DNA from: Epiperipatus broadwayi
Lineage: Eukaryota; Onychophora; Udeonychophora; Euonychophora; Peripatidae
Assembly (NCBI GenBank): GCA_028023455.1
Contig: JAQFVV010006208.1
Coordinates: 5,374,963-5,438,962 of the forward strand
Length of the DNA stretch: 64,000 nt
Direction of reading: 5' to 3'
Part shown: piece by piece, positions 23,818 to 34,469 of the stretch
Position numbering within the stretch: position 1 is the stretch's first letter
How the letters are laid out: each line of letters opens with the position of its first letter
The notes under the pieces: model-generated
The model's database searches: none
The model's input: only the letters and a program-made list of their open reading frames with translations
Told to the model about the DNA's origin: nothing
Translations under genes and position numbers: made by a program

Positions 23818-24114
23818 AAAAACCCAGTGAACCAGGTCCACCGGAAGTTATTGATTATGATAAGGAATCAGTGACACTTGTTTGGATAGTTCCAGAAAAA
23901 GATGGAAATTCTCCTATTATTAATTATATTATTGAGAGACATGATCTAATAACTGATCGCTGGATGATCGCCGGTACCTCAACTGACACAACTTACAAAG
24001 TTACTGGCTTGAAAGAAGATCATGAGTACGAGTTTAGGGTCAGTGCTGAGAATGAAGTTGGCATTAGCTTACCAAGTGAAACATCAGAACCAATATTAGT
24101 TCAATCCAAAACAG
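23818..24114 (+). CDS. FN3-domain exon of titin/twitchin-like giant muscle protein
   Basis: Exon of 297 bp with an acceptor AG at 23816-23817 and a donor GTAAAG at 24115. Both borders are phase 1, as usual for modular FN3/Ig exons. It encodes one whole fibronectin type III domain: EPGPPEVIDYDKESVTLVW (strands A-B with the conserved Trp), INYIIERHD, RW, then YKVTGLKEDHEYEFRVSAEN with the conserved Tyr-x-Phe-Arg-Val-x-Ala-x-Asn. No signal peptide or membrane segment is seen. Such domains in intracellular giant sarcomeric proteins act as structural and elastic spacers and bind myosin. It splices in frame to 33796 (the G|TA codon gives Val) across a 9,681-bp intron. Family membership is inferred from domain style and the order FN3-Ig-Ig. 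The exact orthologue (twitchin/projectin, titin-like or other) is not resolved. Confidence 0.9.
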
Positions 24115-24206
24115 GTAAAGTTATATTATATATTAACATTGTGAGATTTAAACTACCTTTTTTTCAATAATAAATTTGTATGAATTTTTTATTTAAAACT
24201 AAGAAA

Positions 24207-24399
24207 TGTGGACTTAATCAGTGAAGTATTGAATAGCTTCACGCTCGCTGATCTAACCGCTTCAGCTTCACCTATTTAAATAGAAAGTAGGGTGAAGTAA
24301 AGAAGGGTTCCCCTCTTTTCTTCCATAGTGTAAGCTTGTGATTGAACACCTGTAGAGGTCCCTACTATCGCATTTTATACGCATATTCTCGAGGTTACA
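24207..24399. mobile_element. Possible solo LTR
   Basis: A CpG-richer block that begins TGTGGAC and ends GGTTACA, with TATTTAAATAG on one strand and a TATAAAA-like CGTATAAAATGCG on the other. The TG...CA ends and TATA motifs fit an LTR, but the 5-bp flanks do not match and no partner is present. Confidence 0.3.
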
Positions 24400-24784
24400 G
24401 CCTCGGTAAATATTACTTAAAACTAAAAGAATGACATTTTTGTAAAAAAAAAAATGTTTTACAAGGATTAAATTTTAAATACAATGTATTTCTCAATAAC
24501 TATTCTAGATCTACAAAAATTATTAATAATTAATTAAATAAAATGAGGTTATATTTGATTTGTATATATATTTTTTAAAAAAATATAGATTTATAACTTA
24601 AATAACTAAAAAATCTAAATTGATTACGATTTTTAAAAATATTTTATATTTTACAAATTTAAATGGGTTTTTCTTCATAGGAAATATCTATTTTGATAAA
24701 GAGTTCTGTGGCCATTATCATGAAATCAAATGATGTCTTAGCTCCATAGTAACAACAATCTCACTTCATTTAGTTAGTTCTTCT
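24400..24784. other. AT-rich intron sequence
   Basis: Nothing recognised. Confidence 0.5.
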
Positions 24785-24990
24785 AGTAAGAAAGTGATAC
24801 ATCTTTTTTACATGTCCTTATATTTATGATTACACCTATCCATGAGATGTTAAAAGTGAATAGAAACCAGTCCCTACCTTGTGTGAGAGTGGTGTGGTGA
24901 AAATTACATTCAGAAATATTATTCATTGAGTGGGTAATCTCTAGTCTAGTGAATGATTATTAGTCTAATGAAAAATTATTAGTGATATAG
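24785..24990 (+). repeat. Dispersed repeat L, copy 1
   Basis: Matches the reverse complement of 57800-57990: CATGTCCTTATATTTATGAT, GAGATGTTAAAAG, TGTGAGAGTGGTGTGG, CAGAAATATTATTCATTG, GTAATCTCTAGTCTAGT. No coding part in this copy. The terminal AATCTCTAGTYTAG motif is shared with palindrome I (44836-45042). Confidence 0.6.
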
Positions 24991-25036
24991 GAACTTTTGT
25001 TATCCACTTATAAAATTTATTAACAACATTCAGTAT

Positions 25037-25457
25037 GCATCACATGATCACATTTCCAATCCTGCCTAATAGGGTAGTGGTGGCTATGGTTGTTAAAGAG
25101 CCAAAGACACCAAAATGTATGTGTGCTGAACTGAGTTCAGATCCATATGACTATATAAGCTATTGAACTTAGATTGAAAATATTTTTTGTGTTTTCAAGT
25201 TCATGCTCATAGTTTTGTAGTTAAGTAGAGATAAAAGGTGGTTGCTGGAGGGTTGCATTAGATCCTAAGATCTAGGTGCAGTGCTCTCAGATCCAAAGCT
25301 CCTCACTGACGAAGGCCACAAGCCAGAAACTAGTCTGGGGATATTGGATGAGTAGGCATTAGATAGGGATTTTATGCACAAGCCTTCTGGCATCCATTGA
25401 TTACTCTGTTTAGCACAGGTGCCACTACTATATGGAGTTTTGCTTTGCTTTGTTTAT
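25037..25457 (+). mobile_element. Family A retroposon, full-length copy with hammerhead
   Basis: 421-bp element flanked by a perfect 12-bp duplication AACATTCAGTAT (25025-25036 and 25458-25469). Order: 5' tag GCATCACATGATCACATTTC; tRNA-like part with an A-box-like TGGCTATGGTTG (~25081) and a B-box-like GTTCAGATCC (25135-25144); a linker; the body with a hammerhead ribozyme (25291-25349); and a 3' end GAGTTTTGCTTTG without poly-A. No protein frame, so it must be moved in trans. Other A copies are truncations or foldbacks of this plan. A Pol III promoter role for the tRNA-like part is inferred. Confidence 0.8.
25291..25349 (+). ncRNA. Type I hammerhead ribozyme motif (family A)
   Basis: CTGACGA 25306-25312; stem II GGC/GCC with a CACAA loop; GAA 25326-25328; two-pair stem III AC-TA-GT (25329-25334); C at cleavage position 25335. 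Inner stem I TGGGGA 25336-25341 pairs with TCCTCA 25300-25305 (one G-U). An internal loop TA/AGC follows, then outer stem TTGGAT 25344-25349 with ATCCAA 25291-25296. The only non-standard feature is an A-A apposition at the base of stem II. Same strand as the host gene. Confidence 0.8.
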
Positions 25458-25807
25458 AACATTCAGTATAATGTTAATAAAAGATTGAAGAATTTTAATT
25501 AATGTTAATTTGGCAAAAGAAAAATATCTATTACAAAATTATATATATATATATTGAGACGGTTATGTGTCTCTTGGCACACTAACATAGTAGTGTGTGT
25601 GCCTGTATATATAAAGTTGAAAGAAAAAGTAAAAATTAAACACAAACATAATTTTTTGTAGATATTTTCTATATTATACTGGAATAACAGTTAAATAATA
25701 ATTTTGAATTTAAAAATGATTATAAAGTAAACATTTAAAAAGGTCTAATTAATATTTTATTAATTCTGATTTTGAAATCTAAAACAAGCTTGTTTTCATG
25801 TTATACT

Positions 25808-26252
25808 AGATAAATGAGATATTTATTTTATATGGCACGATGTTTTTGAATAGTAATAAACTAATAATCAGCTCTTTAAGCTAATGCACTTGTGCTTTGT
25901 GGATCTTAACAATAAATGAATACTCTCGTTTTCCAATACAAGATAAAGTCTTTGTGAAAGAATAGAATGAATCCACCTATTCTTTCAACCCAAATGTTTA
26001 AGTATGGGCAAATCTTAAGTACTGGAAATGATAGCATGGAGATATTAAACAATCACTTTAAATTACTTTTACTATGGCTGAATGAATGATGCCTGCGAAA
26101 TTTACTAGAATTTACAATACGTCATTCTTAAATGAAATTAAACATATGTAAATGAGATATTTATTTTATATAGCACAATGTTTTTGAATTGTAATAAACT
26201 AATAATCAGCTTTTTAAGCTAATGCACATGCGCTTTGTGGATCTTAATAGAT
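25808..26252 (+). repeat. Direct repeats of family G (about 103 bp, 340 bp apart)
   Basis: 25808-25911 and 26150-26252 share GAGATATTTATTTTATAT, GTAATAAACTAATAATCAGC, TTTAAGCTAATGCAC and GCTTTGTGGATCTTAA. The AGCTAATGCACATGCG part also occurs in the palindrome at 60798-60998. The layout is LTR-like but the spacer has no coding content. Confidence 0.6.
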
Positions 26253-27364
26253 AGTACCAGTAATTATAAAATTTCTCTATTTTATAATTAGATTAATAAT
26301 TTTTTTTTAATTTAAAGCTTACGATAAAATCCTACAGTTTGGTATTTCAAAGAATGAAAAATACTTGTAGATAAAAATTTGGTTTTAATTAAGGTGAATT
26401 GAAAGGAGTCATCAACTTTTTTTTAACAATATAAAGAATGGATGTAATTTTTTCAAATTCCACAATATACTATAAAAAGATGGATTTGAATCATTCAAGG
26501 AACACTTACAACAGTTATACAACATTATCATTATGAAGTTATAAATGAATGTAAGAAGTAGAGCTGCTGATAATGTCACAATAGGAGAGTTTGAATTCAC
26601 ATGGAAGCAAGGACCAGTTTTTTTGTGTTTTATAACCCATATATGTGTATTAGATGGCATGTTTGAAGTCTGCCAAATTATAGTGACTGAATGCTAACAG
26701 TTACCAGATTTATACCCTTTCCTGAAGATGTTAATAAGCCAGTCTACTATTTTAGTTTACCAAGAGATTCCAATAAATAGCCAGCTTACTGAAAAAAATA
26801 TGCCACAGTTTATATATAAGCAATTTTATCTAATATGAAAGGAAGCACAAAGTTATTATAGCCGTATATATTATATAGTATGCATTCCGGAGATATACTT
26901 CGTGAAGAGATATTAAGTTGGTGAAGAGAAAAATAATTTGTTGAAATGTTAATTAAATAATTAACTTTGCAGTTAAAATTTCTAATTTACAAGTTTAAAA
27001 GTAAATAAGTTTTGACATAAATATATATCTCAAAACATGATTGATTCATAAAAGGTTTATTTTGAAATTAAAAAAAAAAAACCTCGGAAATCTTTCTTAT
27101 TGTAAATGAAGAAACAAAAACCTGAATTTTAAAAGTACTTTCCAAACTTTTACTTACTGTTAGAAATACTGTAAAGGGTTAATTAATAACTTTGATGCAT
27201 AGACAGATAATACTAATATGCATATATGTGCGCATTGGTTTTATATAAATTTTTAACATGGGATTAATTACGTCTTGTGAAAATATATGATTTAATAACG
27301 TTATTATTTTTGACAAATGAAATATCCTAGGATATAAATATCTGTGTGCACACATTTCCATGCA
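26253..27364. other. AT-rich intron sequence
   Basis: No gene or recognised repeat. Confidence 0.55.
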
Positions 27365-27635
27365 TACACACATATGTCAAAATTAATCATTTATGTATTA
27401 TTAAAATGAATTGATTCTTTATGACAATTCTAATATGTTACAGCACATCTGTGTACTTATACAGATGCATGTCATGTCAACACATATATATATATCAAAA
27501 TCAGTCATCAAACACATATATGTTAAAATTAATTATGTACTATAAAAATGAAATTTTATTATTGGTTTATGACAATTCAAAAATGTTAAATTTAAATTAT
27601 TATGCAGCACATCTGAGTGCTTATATATAGGTATG
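27365..27635 (+). repeat. Diverged ~145-bp tandem duplication
   Basis: Segments with ATTTATGACAATTC-like sequence and CAGCACATCTG, followed by GTACTTATA or GTGCTTATA, recur about 145 bp apart. Confidence 0.45.
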
Positions 27636-27794
27636 TTTTTTTATATTATTCTAATCAAAATCAGAATTACGGAATTTATGGCATACTCAATAAATCTTAA
27701 TTTAATTTTATTGTTATTAATAAATTTATATTTTATTAAGTTATTCCAGTGAATTTATTTCATCCTAGACTAGATTTAAAACATTATATGTTAG

Positions 27795-28145
27795 TAAACA
27801 GTGAGTATTGCCAATTCCTCAACAAGTTTTGTGATAAATGCTTAGCCAGAGCCAGCACTTAAAATATCTCTGTCAGGAACCCCCCCCCAAACCCCTGACC
27901 ATGGTTTCGTGCTTTGGCACTCCTCAGAGAGGTGCCAGGGTAAGTTCAGACACTAGATCTAAAACTACCAACCCAAAGCCAAGCACCTATCTAAAAGTTA
28001 TCTATTGAGTGGAAAATCTGAAAATTTTCAGACATCTACATGTCTTCAAACCCAGCTATCCAACTCAAATAGCTATATGGGGATGATAGATTTTCAGCAA
28101 TCCTCACTGTTTATAACTTACAAGCTTAATAGATAGGGTCATGAG
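27795..28145 (-). repeat. Family D unit with intact-looking hammerhead
   Basis: Single reverse D unit: CCAATTCCTCAACAAG, the antisense ribozyme (27884-27941), CCAACCCAAAGCCAAGC, CTACATGTCTTCAAACC and the end GGGTCATGAGATCTATGAC. It matches the cluster at 52025-53640. The ribozyme here keeps bases that have decayed in the cluster. Confidence 0.8.
27884..27941 (-). ncRNA. Type I hammerhead ribozyme motif (family D), minus strand
   Basis: On the minus strand: ACCTCT, CTGAGGA, stem II GTGC/GCAC with a CAAA loop and the canonical G-C closing pair, GAA, stem III ACC-AT-GGT, C at the cleavage site, AGGGGT pairing with ACCTCT (one G-U), an internal loop, then GGG/CCC. This is the most canonical hammerhead in the window. 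Confidence 0.85.
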
Positions 28146-28779
28146 ATCTATGACTCTTATTTTGATTATGTGTTAGTATTCTCTTGTTCACAGTAACAGT
28201 TATAGAACTCTTGCTCAATGAGTTGGATTCATGCATAACGATCAGTTATAAAGATTGGAGTTTATGTTTAGTGTTATGGACATCCAGTTGATGATGATTT
28301 CATTACTTCTCTAATGCTGGTTGGCACAAAGGGATATTCTTTAAAGTCCATGCACTACATGTTATTTAGATTTTATTATTAGAAATTAAGTTTATAATTG
28401 GCCAATGGCTATATAGCTAGGGCATTGATGATGATCCTAAATATATTTAGGAGATAATTATCTTAATTGGTGATATTATTAGATCTTAGATGCTCATATT
28501 ATTATGTTACATGTGTGGAAGCTCAGTATGAAGCTACAAGAATAAACAAGAAATTATCATATACATATATTTTGCATTTAAGTTAATCAAACATATCAAA
28601 GAAAATATATTCTTTAATTACATTTAAGCATATTTATTAATGCATTACAGTCATTTATTTACACACACACAAATGTATGTTCAATATATGTTTATGTAAG
28701 TCGTTATTAACTCTGCAATAGATAAATGAAATAGAAACAGAAATAAATTTCATTTTAGCTATGAATAAATGCATATAGT
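28146..28779. other. Intron sequence
   Basis: 28190-28290 has vague tRNA-like character only. No gene seen. Confidence 0.45.
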
Positions 28780-29525
28780 CACCTTCTTCATATCAGAAAA
28801 TCATTAAGAATAGAATGGACACATATTGATTAAACTTTCAATGTTATTAATGCTTGTCTGCCTAACAGTATTGAAATTTAAGGTGGAAATTATATCTAAA
28901 CCAAATGTAAAACTGCTATTACCAATTTAGAAATCATAATTCATTAAATAAAAGAGATAGAATTTGCCTGAAGGTTTGTGATAATGGTATTTTAGATGTG
29001 ATATGTTAAACTGTTTCCATCATCTGTCATTAAATGCTGAATGTATAGAAAAATGTAAAGTTTTCCAAATACAAACAACTGTTAGTAATAACACACAAAG
29101 TTATTAAATAACAGAGGTTACTAACCTATGTTAGATACTAACTTGGGTGTTATTACTATCAGTTGTTTCTATTTGGAAAAGTTTAAATAAATGTTTTAAA
29201 TTTTTTAGACATTCACCATTTAATGATAGATGATGGAAGTAGTCAAACATGTTATCACATAGAGATAACTTTGCATTAATAAACAATCTTAATAAACACA
29301 GCAACATATAAACAAAATAGAAGTAGGTTATTCTATTGTTATTAATAAACGCATAGATAGATCTTCTTTACATTAGAAAACCAAAACTTTCAATATTAAT
29401 AAAGGTTAACTCTCTGATAGTTTTAAAATTTAACCATGAAAAGTAATATCTAAACCAAATGGAAATGCAACATTATCAATTTTGGAGTCATAATTAGTTA
29501 AAGAAAGGTTAGAGATAAAGTATCA
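28780..29525. repeat. Direct repeats around an F-type foldback
   Basis: A ~200-bp segment (TATCTAAACCAAATG at 28893) recurs in the same orientation at 29447, offset 554. Between the two is an F-type foldback (28995-29250) with arms from TTTCCATCATCTGTCATT to its mirror, through CAACTGTTAGTAATAACAC. This copy has no tRNA core. Confidence 0.6.
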
Positions 29526-30431
29526 TTTCTAACATCAAAAGCTTCATAATAGATGTCTATTTTATTTCTAATGGTTCTATGTGATTCTATTTTATTTAAT
29601 TGTAACTATATTTAATAAACTCTTCAGACGGCTGTCTTAACATCTTATTGGCTGTCTGAGTAGGCGCATGCGAGAGAATGGCAACCTCTCAATTTATTAT
29701 CGATTTAATACAACGATTGTTGAATTGAAATTCCATCTTTATCATTTATTTAATTAATTCTGATTTTAAATATGGTACATTTGGTACAAGTAATGTGATC
29801 AATTTGAGATTTTCGTGCTTTCTTTTCAAAATGCTTCAGATGTGCCTATATAAATGAATTTAGGTAACAAAGATAAGATGGACGATTCTTATCTTTTCAT
29901 AAGTTTTATCTTGTGCTTTGGATTGAGAGTATTTTACATATTCAATAAACCAATGTCAAGATGTTAATCTAGTTTTATATATATATATATACAATAAGAA
30001 GCTAGAAGTGTGTGTATATGTATGGAAATTTTAATCTTCAACCTATTTAATCTATTTACAAAAATATTCTGTACTTCATTTTTTTAGTGTGATGAACAAC
30101 ATTCACAATAATATCTTTCTCTTCAAATTCATCATTTATTCAAATTGCTTTTTCTTGATTCTTTGTTCACCTGTTGGTCCTTTACTTAATTTTTTTCATT
30201 CTGAAATATTTCATTTTGACAATAAGTAGCAGTTTTTCTAGATTTGAGGTCTAGAGTGAAACAATTCTAATTTGGTCTATTCAATATAAAATTCCTCACA
30301 TTTTTGTATCACTCAAGCATTAGATTTTAGCATTTTGATGAGCCTGCATGAATATACATATTTTGTCTTCACTTTATTATCATCTATGCATTTATTTAAC
30401 TTTATAATGAGATCACCTTTCTTTAGAAATG
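29526..30431. other. Intron sequence
   Basis: No gene or recognised repeat. Confidence 0.5.
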
Positions 30432-30445
30432 TAATTTATGTTATT

Positions 30446-30634
30446 AAACAAGGCAAAACTCTCCATACAATAGAACCACCCTGTGCCAACCAGAGTAATC
30501 AATGGATGCCAGAAGGCTTGTGCATAAAATCCCTATCTAATGCCTACTCATCCAATATCCCCAGGCTAGTTTCTGGCTTGTGGCCTTCGTCAGTGAGGAG
30601 CTTTGGATCTGAGAGCACTGCACGTAGATCTTAA
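30446..30634 (-). mobile_element. Family A retroposon, 5'-truncated
   Basis: Reverse copy with the intact A 3' end (at 30446) and a 5' end cut off just upstream of the ribozyme (30634). Flanked by TAATTTATGTTATT (30432-30445) and TAATTTATGGTATT (30635-30648), 13 of 14 identical. 5' truncation plus a long duplication is the signature of target-primed reverse transcription. The antisense hammerhead (30550-30608) has one damaging change at the cleavage triplet (GCC for GTC). Confidence 0.8.
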
Positions 30635-30648
30635 TAATTTATGGTATT

Positions 30649-31148
30649 CCAATTTTGTTTTTTCATTTATTTTCTTCACTATTTCCATAAATAATTTATT
30701 TACGCTCACTATATTATTGACTTAGTATTGTATCACAGTTTTTGGTGACATTCTTTAAATTATGATTTATACCAGTTTTCCATTTCCCATTTTTTAACTA
30801 ACAAAGTTGAATTATTTTGTAATCTAATATAAATTTGTATGAATATTGTAATATTTTAAGAGCAAGAAATATTATAGATAAAAAAGATTGATAAGAATAC
30901 TCCAGAAATGTAAGTTAAAAGTATTTATTAATGATAATGAAAACTTTTAGGAATGTAAATGATTAGTTACATAATTGAAAGGTTTCAACTGACTTAATGA
31001 AAAGAAAGGAAACGCAAGTGTTGAACGAATTAATAAAGATAAAATCCTAACCGAAATAGTAGATCCGGAAAATGCAATTAACGAAATGCTTTGCAAAGGA
31101 ATTTCAAGTAATGGAAATTGCAGATAAGAGAACAATTAAACTGAAACC
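30649..31148. other. AT-rich intron sequence
   Basis: The minus-strand open frame around 30947-31135 looks like chance. Nothing else seen. Confidence 0.5.
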
Positions 31149-31160
31149 TATAAAACTCTG

Positions 31161-31402
31161 ACCACTAAACATCACATGATCACTATCTCATACTAGCACA
31201 TAATTGTTATAAAACAAAGCAAAACTCTCCATATAGTAGTGCCATTTTAGTTCCTCACTGATGAAGGCCACAAGCCAGAAACTAGTCTGGGGATATTGGA
31301 TGAGTAGGCACTAGATAGGTATTTATGCACAAGCCTTCTGGCATCCATTGATTGCTCTTGTTAGCACAAGATGGCACTACTATATGGAGAGTTTTGCTTT
31401 GT
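31161..31402 (+). mobile_element. Family A foldback, short left arm
   Basis: 242-bp copy flanked by a perfect 12-bp duplication TATAAAACTCTG (31149-31160 and 31403-31414). 5' tag, a short antisense arm (GCAAAACTCTCCATATAG), then the sense body. Ribozyme core CTGATGA 31258-31264 and GAAACTAGTC 31278-31287 are intact. The outer strand of stem I on the 5' side is lost. Confidence 0.8.
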
Positions 31403-31414
31403 TATAAAACTCTG

Positions 31415-32429
31415 GATAGTAGAGTTGTGTCTTTTTGCTATTTTATCCTACTTTGTGTTGGTGAAGTGTTTTGTGTGCAACAAATATCATCAGCAACCAG
31501 TCAATGCCTGTGAGGGAATAAACCCAGATGTTTGGAATCCGGAGGTATAAAAATCCGACTATTAAAGCAGATCATCCTGATCTTATGTTTTTTGTAAGCT
31601 TAAAGGTCTCTTAGGTATTAATTTGGGGAACTGTCTTTATTTAGCTTAGTTGTTAAGGAGTCAATGCATTAAATGAGACAGTAAGTGTCTGACAATTTTT
31701 CAAGAGTGTTTAAGAACTCCAGAAGCATTTCTTATTATTATGTGTATACATTATTTATAATTGAGTTTATATAAATATTTAGTTTAGTGTTGTATGACTT
31801 GTAATAAATCTTTTAATCTAAATTTACTTTTAGTTATTAATTAATTGTGGGGAGCCTTACGCAAGTCATGGATAAATACACAATAAATATATAAATGTCC
31901 CTACAATCAAACCTATCCTAGAGCTTTCAGTGTTGCCATGGCTACTGTTTTAATAGAAAAAAAAATGTAATTCTTTGTAGTGGATCATTATCAAAATTGC
32001 CGTTGTATCAATGTTTTTCAATGAAAATAGGATTGAGAACTAAACTGTTAAAAATAATTCCATTGCTTTTGCTAATTATGAATATCTCAGAGCATTGCAT
32101 GTTTTAGCTCAGCGGCTGAGTACTGTAGTGAAGAGTTAAAAATATCTGAATTGATTCTCAGCTGAACAAAAACACCTAGATTATAATGCAATGGATAAGG
32201 AAAGGCTACTATGTAGGAAAAAATATAAAATTATAACCCCTTTACAGTTTTACAGCTTAGCATTGCTTTCGATTAGGCCGGTCATATTCCTAGCACTAAA
32301 ATAGCTATGTGGAGGAAATGCAGGAGAGATTATAAAATTATAACTCCTGTATAGTGGACCTTCCTTACTTACTGAATTGCACATAAATAGGGAACAAAAA
32401 AAGGATAGATTTAGTTTAGGCAATTTAAT
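31415..32429. other. Intron with weak element signals
   Basis: 31440-31850 has a TATA-like GGTATAAAAATCC and AATAAAT signals and could be an old LTR, but ends and duplication were not found. 32108-32160 has TTAGCTCAGCGGC and AATTGATTCTC, a decayed tRNA-like piece. 32212-32250 and 32320-32356 are ~37-bp direct repeats (ATAAAATTATAAC). Confidence 0.35.
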
Positions 32430-33110
32430 AGTAAATATAGGGGATTTGAACTGAGACTTTCAAGCACCCCTCAACTATCCACACTATCTCTTATCACTGA
32501 TACACATGACCACACCCATGTAGAAAAGATAAATAATCACCAATATACATAATTTGTGTGAACCAGCACTCATCAGTTGATCCAGATTATCATCTCCCAC
32601 ACATATATATATAATCAGTGCTCAGTTTATATTAAGATAGCAAACTTTCATATTTTAATGGACAGGCTCCAATCTACATCAACCTCCAACTTTTCAGCCA
32701 TCCATACCATTGAAATCTGACAATGGAAAACTCAAATCCCATGCTGATGCCAATATTATTGTCATGCCCATGTTGTACCTCAAGTCACTCTGACCCTTCA
32801 TGCATAGGACCTTATCCATTTAAATTCATAGAAGATGGATGAGCAAGATACAGGCTTAATGTGTTAATATTTGAAATGCAGCCATCCTTCATATACCCGG
32901 AGCCTAAGTGTAAATGTAGGGGATTTGAACTCAGATTTTCAAGCACCCTTCAACTATCCACACTATCTCTTATCACTGGTACGCATTACCAATATGTATA
33001 TTGGTGATTATCTTTTCTACATATATGTGATCATGTGTATCAGCGGTAAGAGATAGGGTAGGTAGTTGAAGGATGCTTGAAAATCTGAGTTCAAATCCCT
33101 TATATTTATA
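32430..33110 (-). repeat. Family B head-to-tail pair, second unit folded back
   Basis: GGGATTTGAA recurs at 32441 and 32920 (offset 479), each starting a reverse B unit. The first unit keeps CTGATGA on the minus strand near 32576, but GAAA has become CAAA. The second is shortened and turns into a small palindrome around GTATATTGGTGATTATC, ending GAGTTCAAATCCC (a perfect B-box-like GTTCAAATCC). Confidence 0.7.
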
Positions 33111-33795
33111 TGAAGAGTGCCTGTATTTCAAATATTTGCAATTTAATAGCATTATTACATTCTATTATCATTTGAAGACTCAAATAACACATGATCTAAA
33201 TTTTTTTAAAGATTACTATTTTTTAACCATTTATAAACAGAAATATACATTTTTAGATTTAATAAATTTTCCAAAACATTTAGACATATTCTCAATGCTA
33301 ACTAAGATTAGCTTACTCTTTTTATTTAGTTTTAGGTGGTAAATATTTTCTTTCTTCATTGTTTTCATATCTTTTTCAGTTGTATCTTTACTAAATAGCT
33401 CGTGTATCTTTTTAAAACAGTCTTCTCAAAAGTGTTAAGGAATTAACTTTTATTTTACCTCTTCAGAAATACATTTATAAAAATGTTTTTTGCGATTTTC
33501 ATTTATATGACTGAAAAAAATAAAAGTAGAAACAAAAGAGTAAATAAGGAATAATAAATATAAACTGAATTAAATAAAAAATATTTTAACTCCAGATCAA
33601 ACAAAATATTGAGGTTTGAAAAAGTATTAATTATTATGTGTACTTATCTAATCTATCAAAATAAAGTATTAAGATTTTTTTATTATACATGTAATAGTTT
33701 TTGCATTTTAAATATTAAATTGTAAATTAATTAATGTTAATTCATATTAATTACTATGCCAAATAGCTTATATTTGTGTATATATATTATTTCAG
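33111..33795. other. AT-rich intron before exon 2
   Basis: Nothing recognised apart from a pyrimidine-rich acceptor region ending TTATTTCAG at 33795. Confidence 0.55.
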
Positions 33796-33907
33796 TACCT
33801 GAAGCACCGAGGTTCATTGAAGAATTTGTAGATACAGCAGTTCGGGAACATACTCGGGTCAAATTTGAATGCAAAATAGCTGGTTTTCCTCTTCCTGAAA
33901 TAACATG
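33796..33907 (+). CDS. First half of an Ig domain (exon 2)
   Basis: 112-bp exon, acceptor TTATTTCAG, donor GTAAAT from 33908. It starts in phase 1, continuing the FN3 exon (Val-Pro-Glu-Ala-Pro), and ends in phase 2 inside the codon of the Ig core Trp. It encodes APRFIEEFVDTAVREHT and then VKFECKIAGFPLPEITW: strand B Cys, the Gly-x-Pro-x-Pro turn and strand C Trp of an I-set Ig domain. The sequence is close in style to the Ig domains that precede the kinase in titin and twitchin. The partner half is at 38310 after a 4,402-bp intron. Confidence 0.9.
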
Positions 33908-34469
33908 GTAAATTAAATATTTTTATTTGAACATAAATACATATTTGAATCATAATTACAATGTACTTGAAATCTTATACAATAAATGAATTAAAATTTT
34001 CAAACATTTTATAACTGTTTTTTTAAATATCGATACATTGTTATTCATTTTTAGACTTATATTAAAATTCAATGCATTTTACCTTTCACTGAAATTAGGT
34101 TTTTCATTTTCACATCGGAATAGATTGACACATTATTTTGAAATTATCATCTAAAATTCCATTTACAAACAGTTTAATCATTGAGATTGAAATTTAATTA
34201 TTAAACTAGTATAAAAATAACCCATCAGTTTAAACCACAGTAATTTCCCTGTTCTTGTATCTGACAATTAATTCTAAGCCCTGTTACTGATATGGATATC
34301 AAAATTGTTGATAATAGCGAATTGAATATATAAAATATTTCAACAACAACAAAAAAGCCATCATAAAAATAATTAATGTAATAAGCAGCTTATTTTTCCT
34401 TCACTTATGGTTTGTAATCTATATATTATGCTTGAAACGCACATCCGTGAAGCTATATTAAAAGTTTAT
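33908..34469. other. AT-rich intron sequence
   Basis: No recognised element. Confidence 0.55.
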
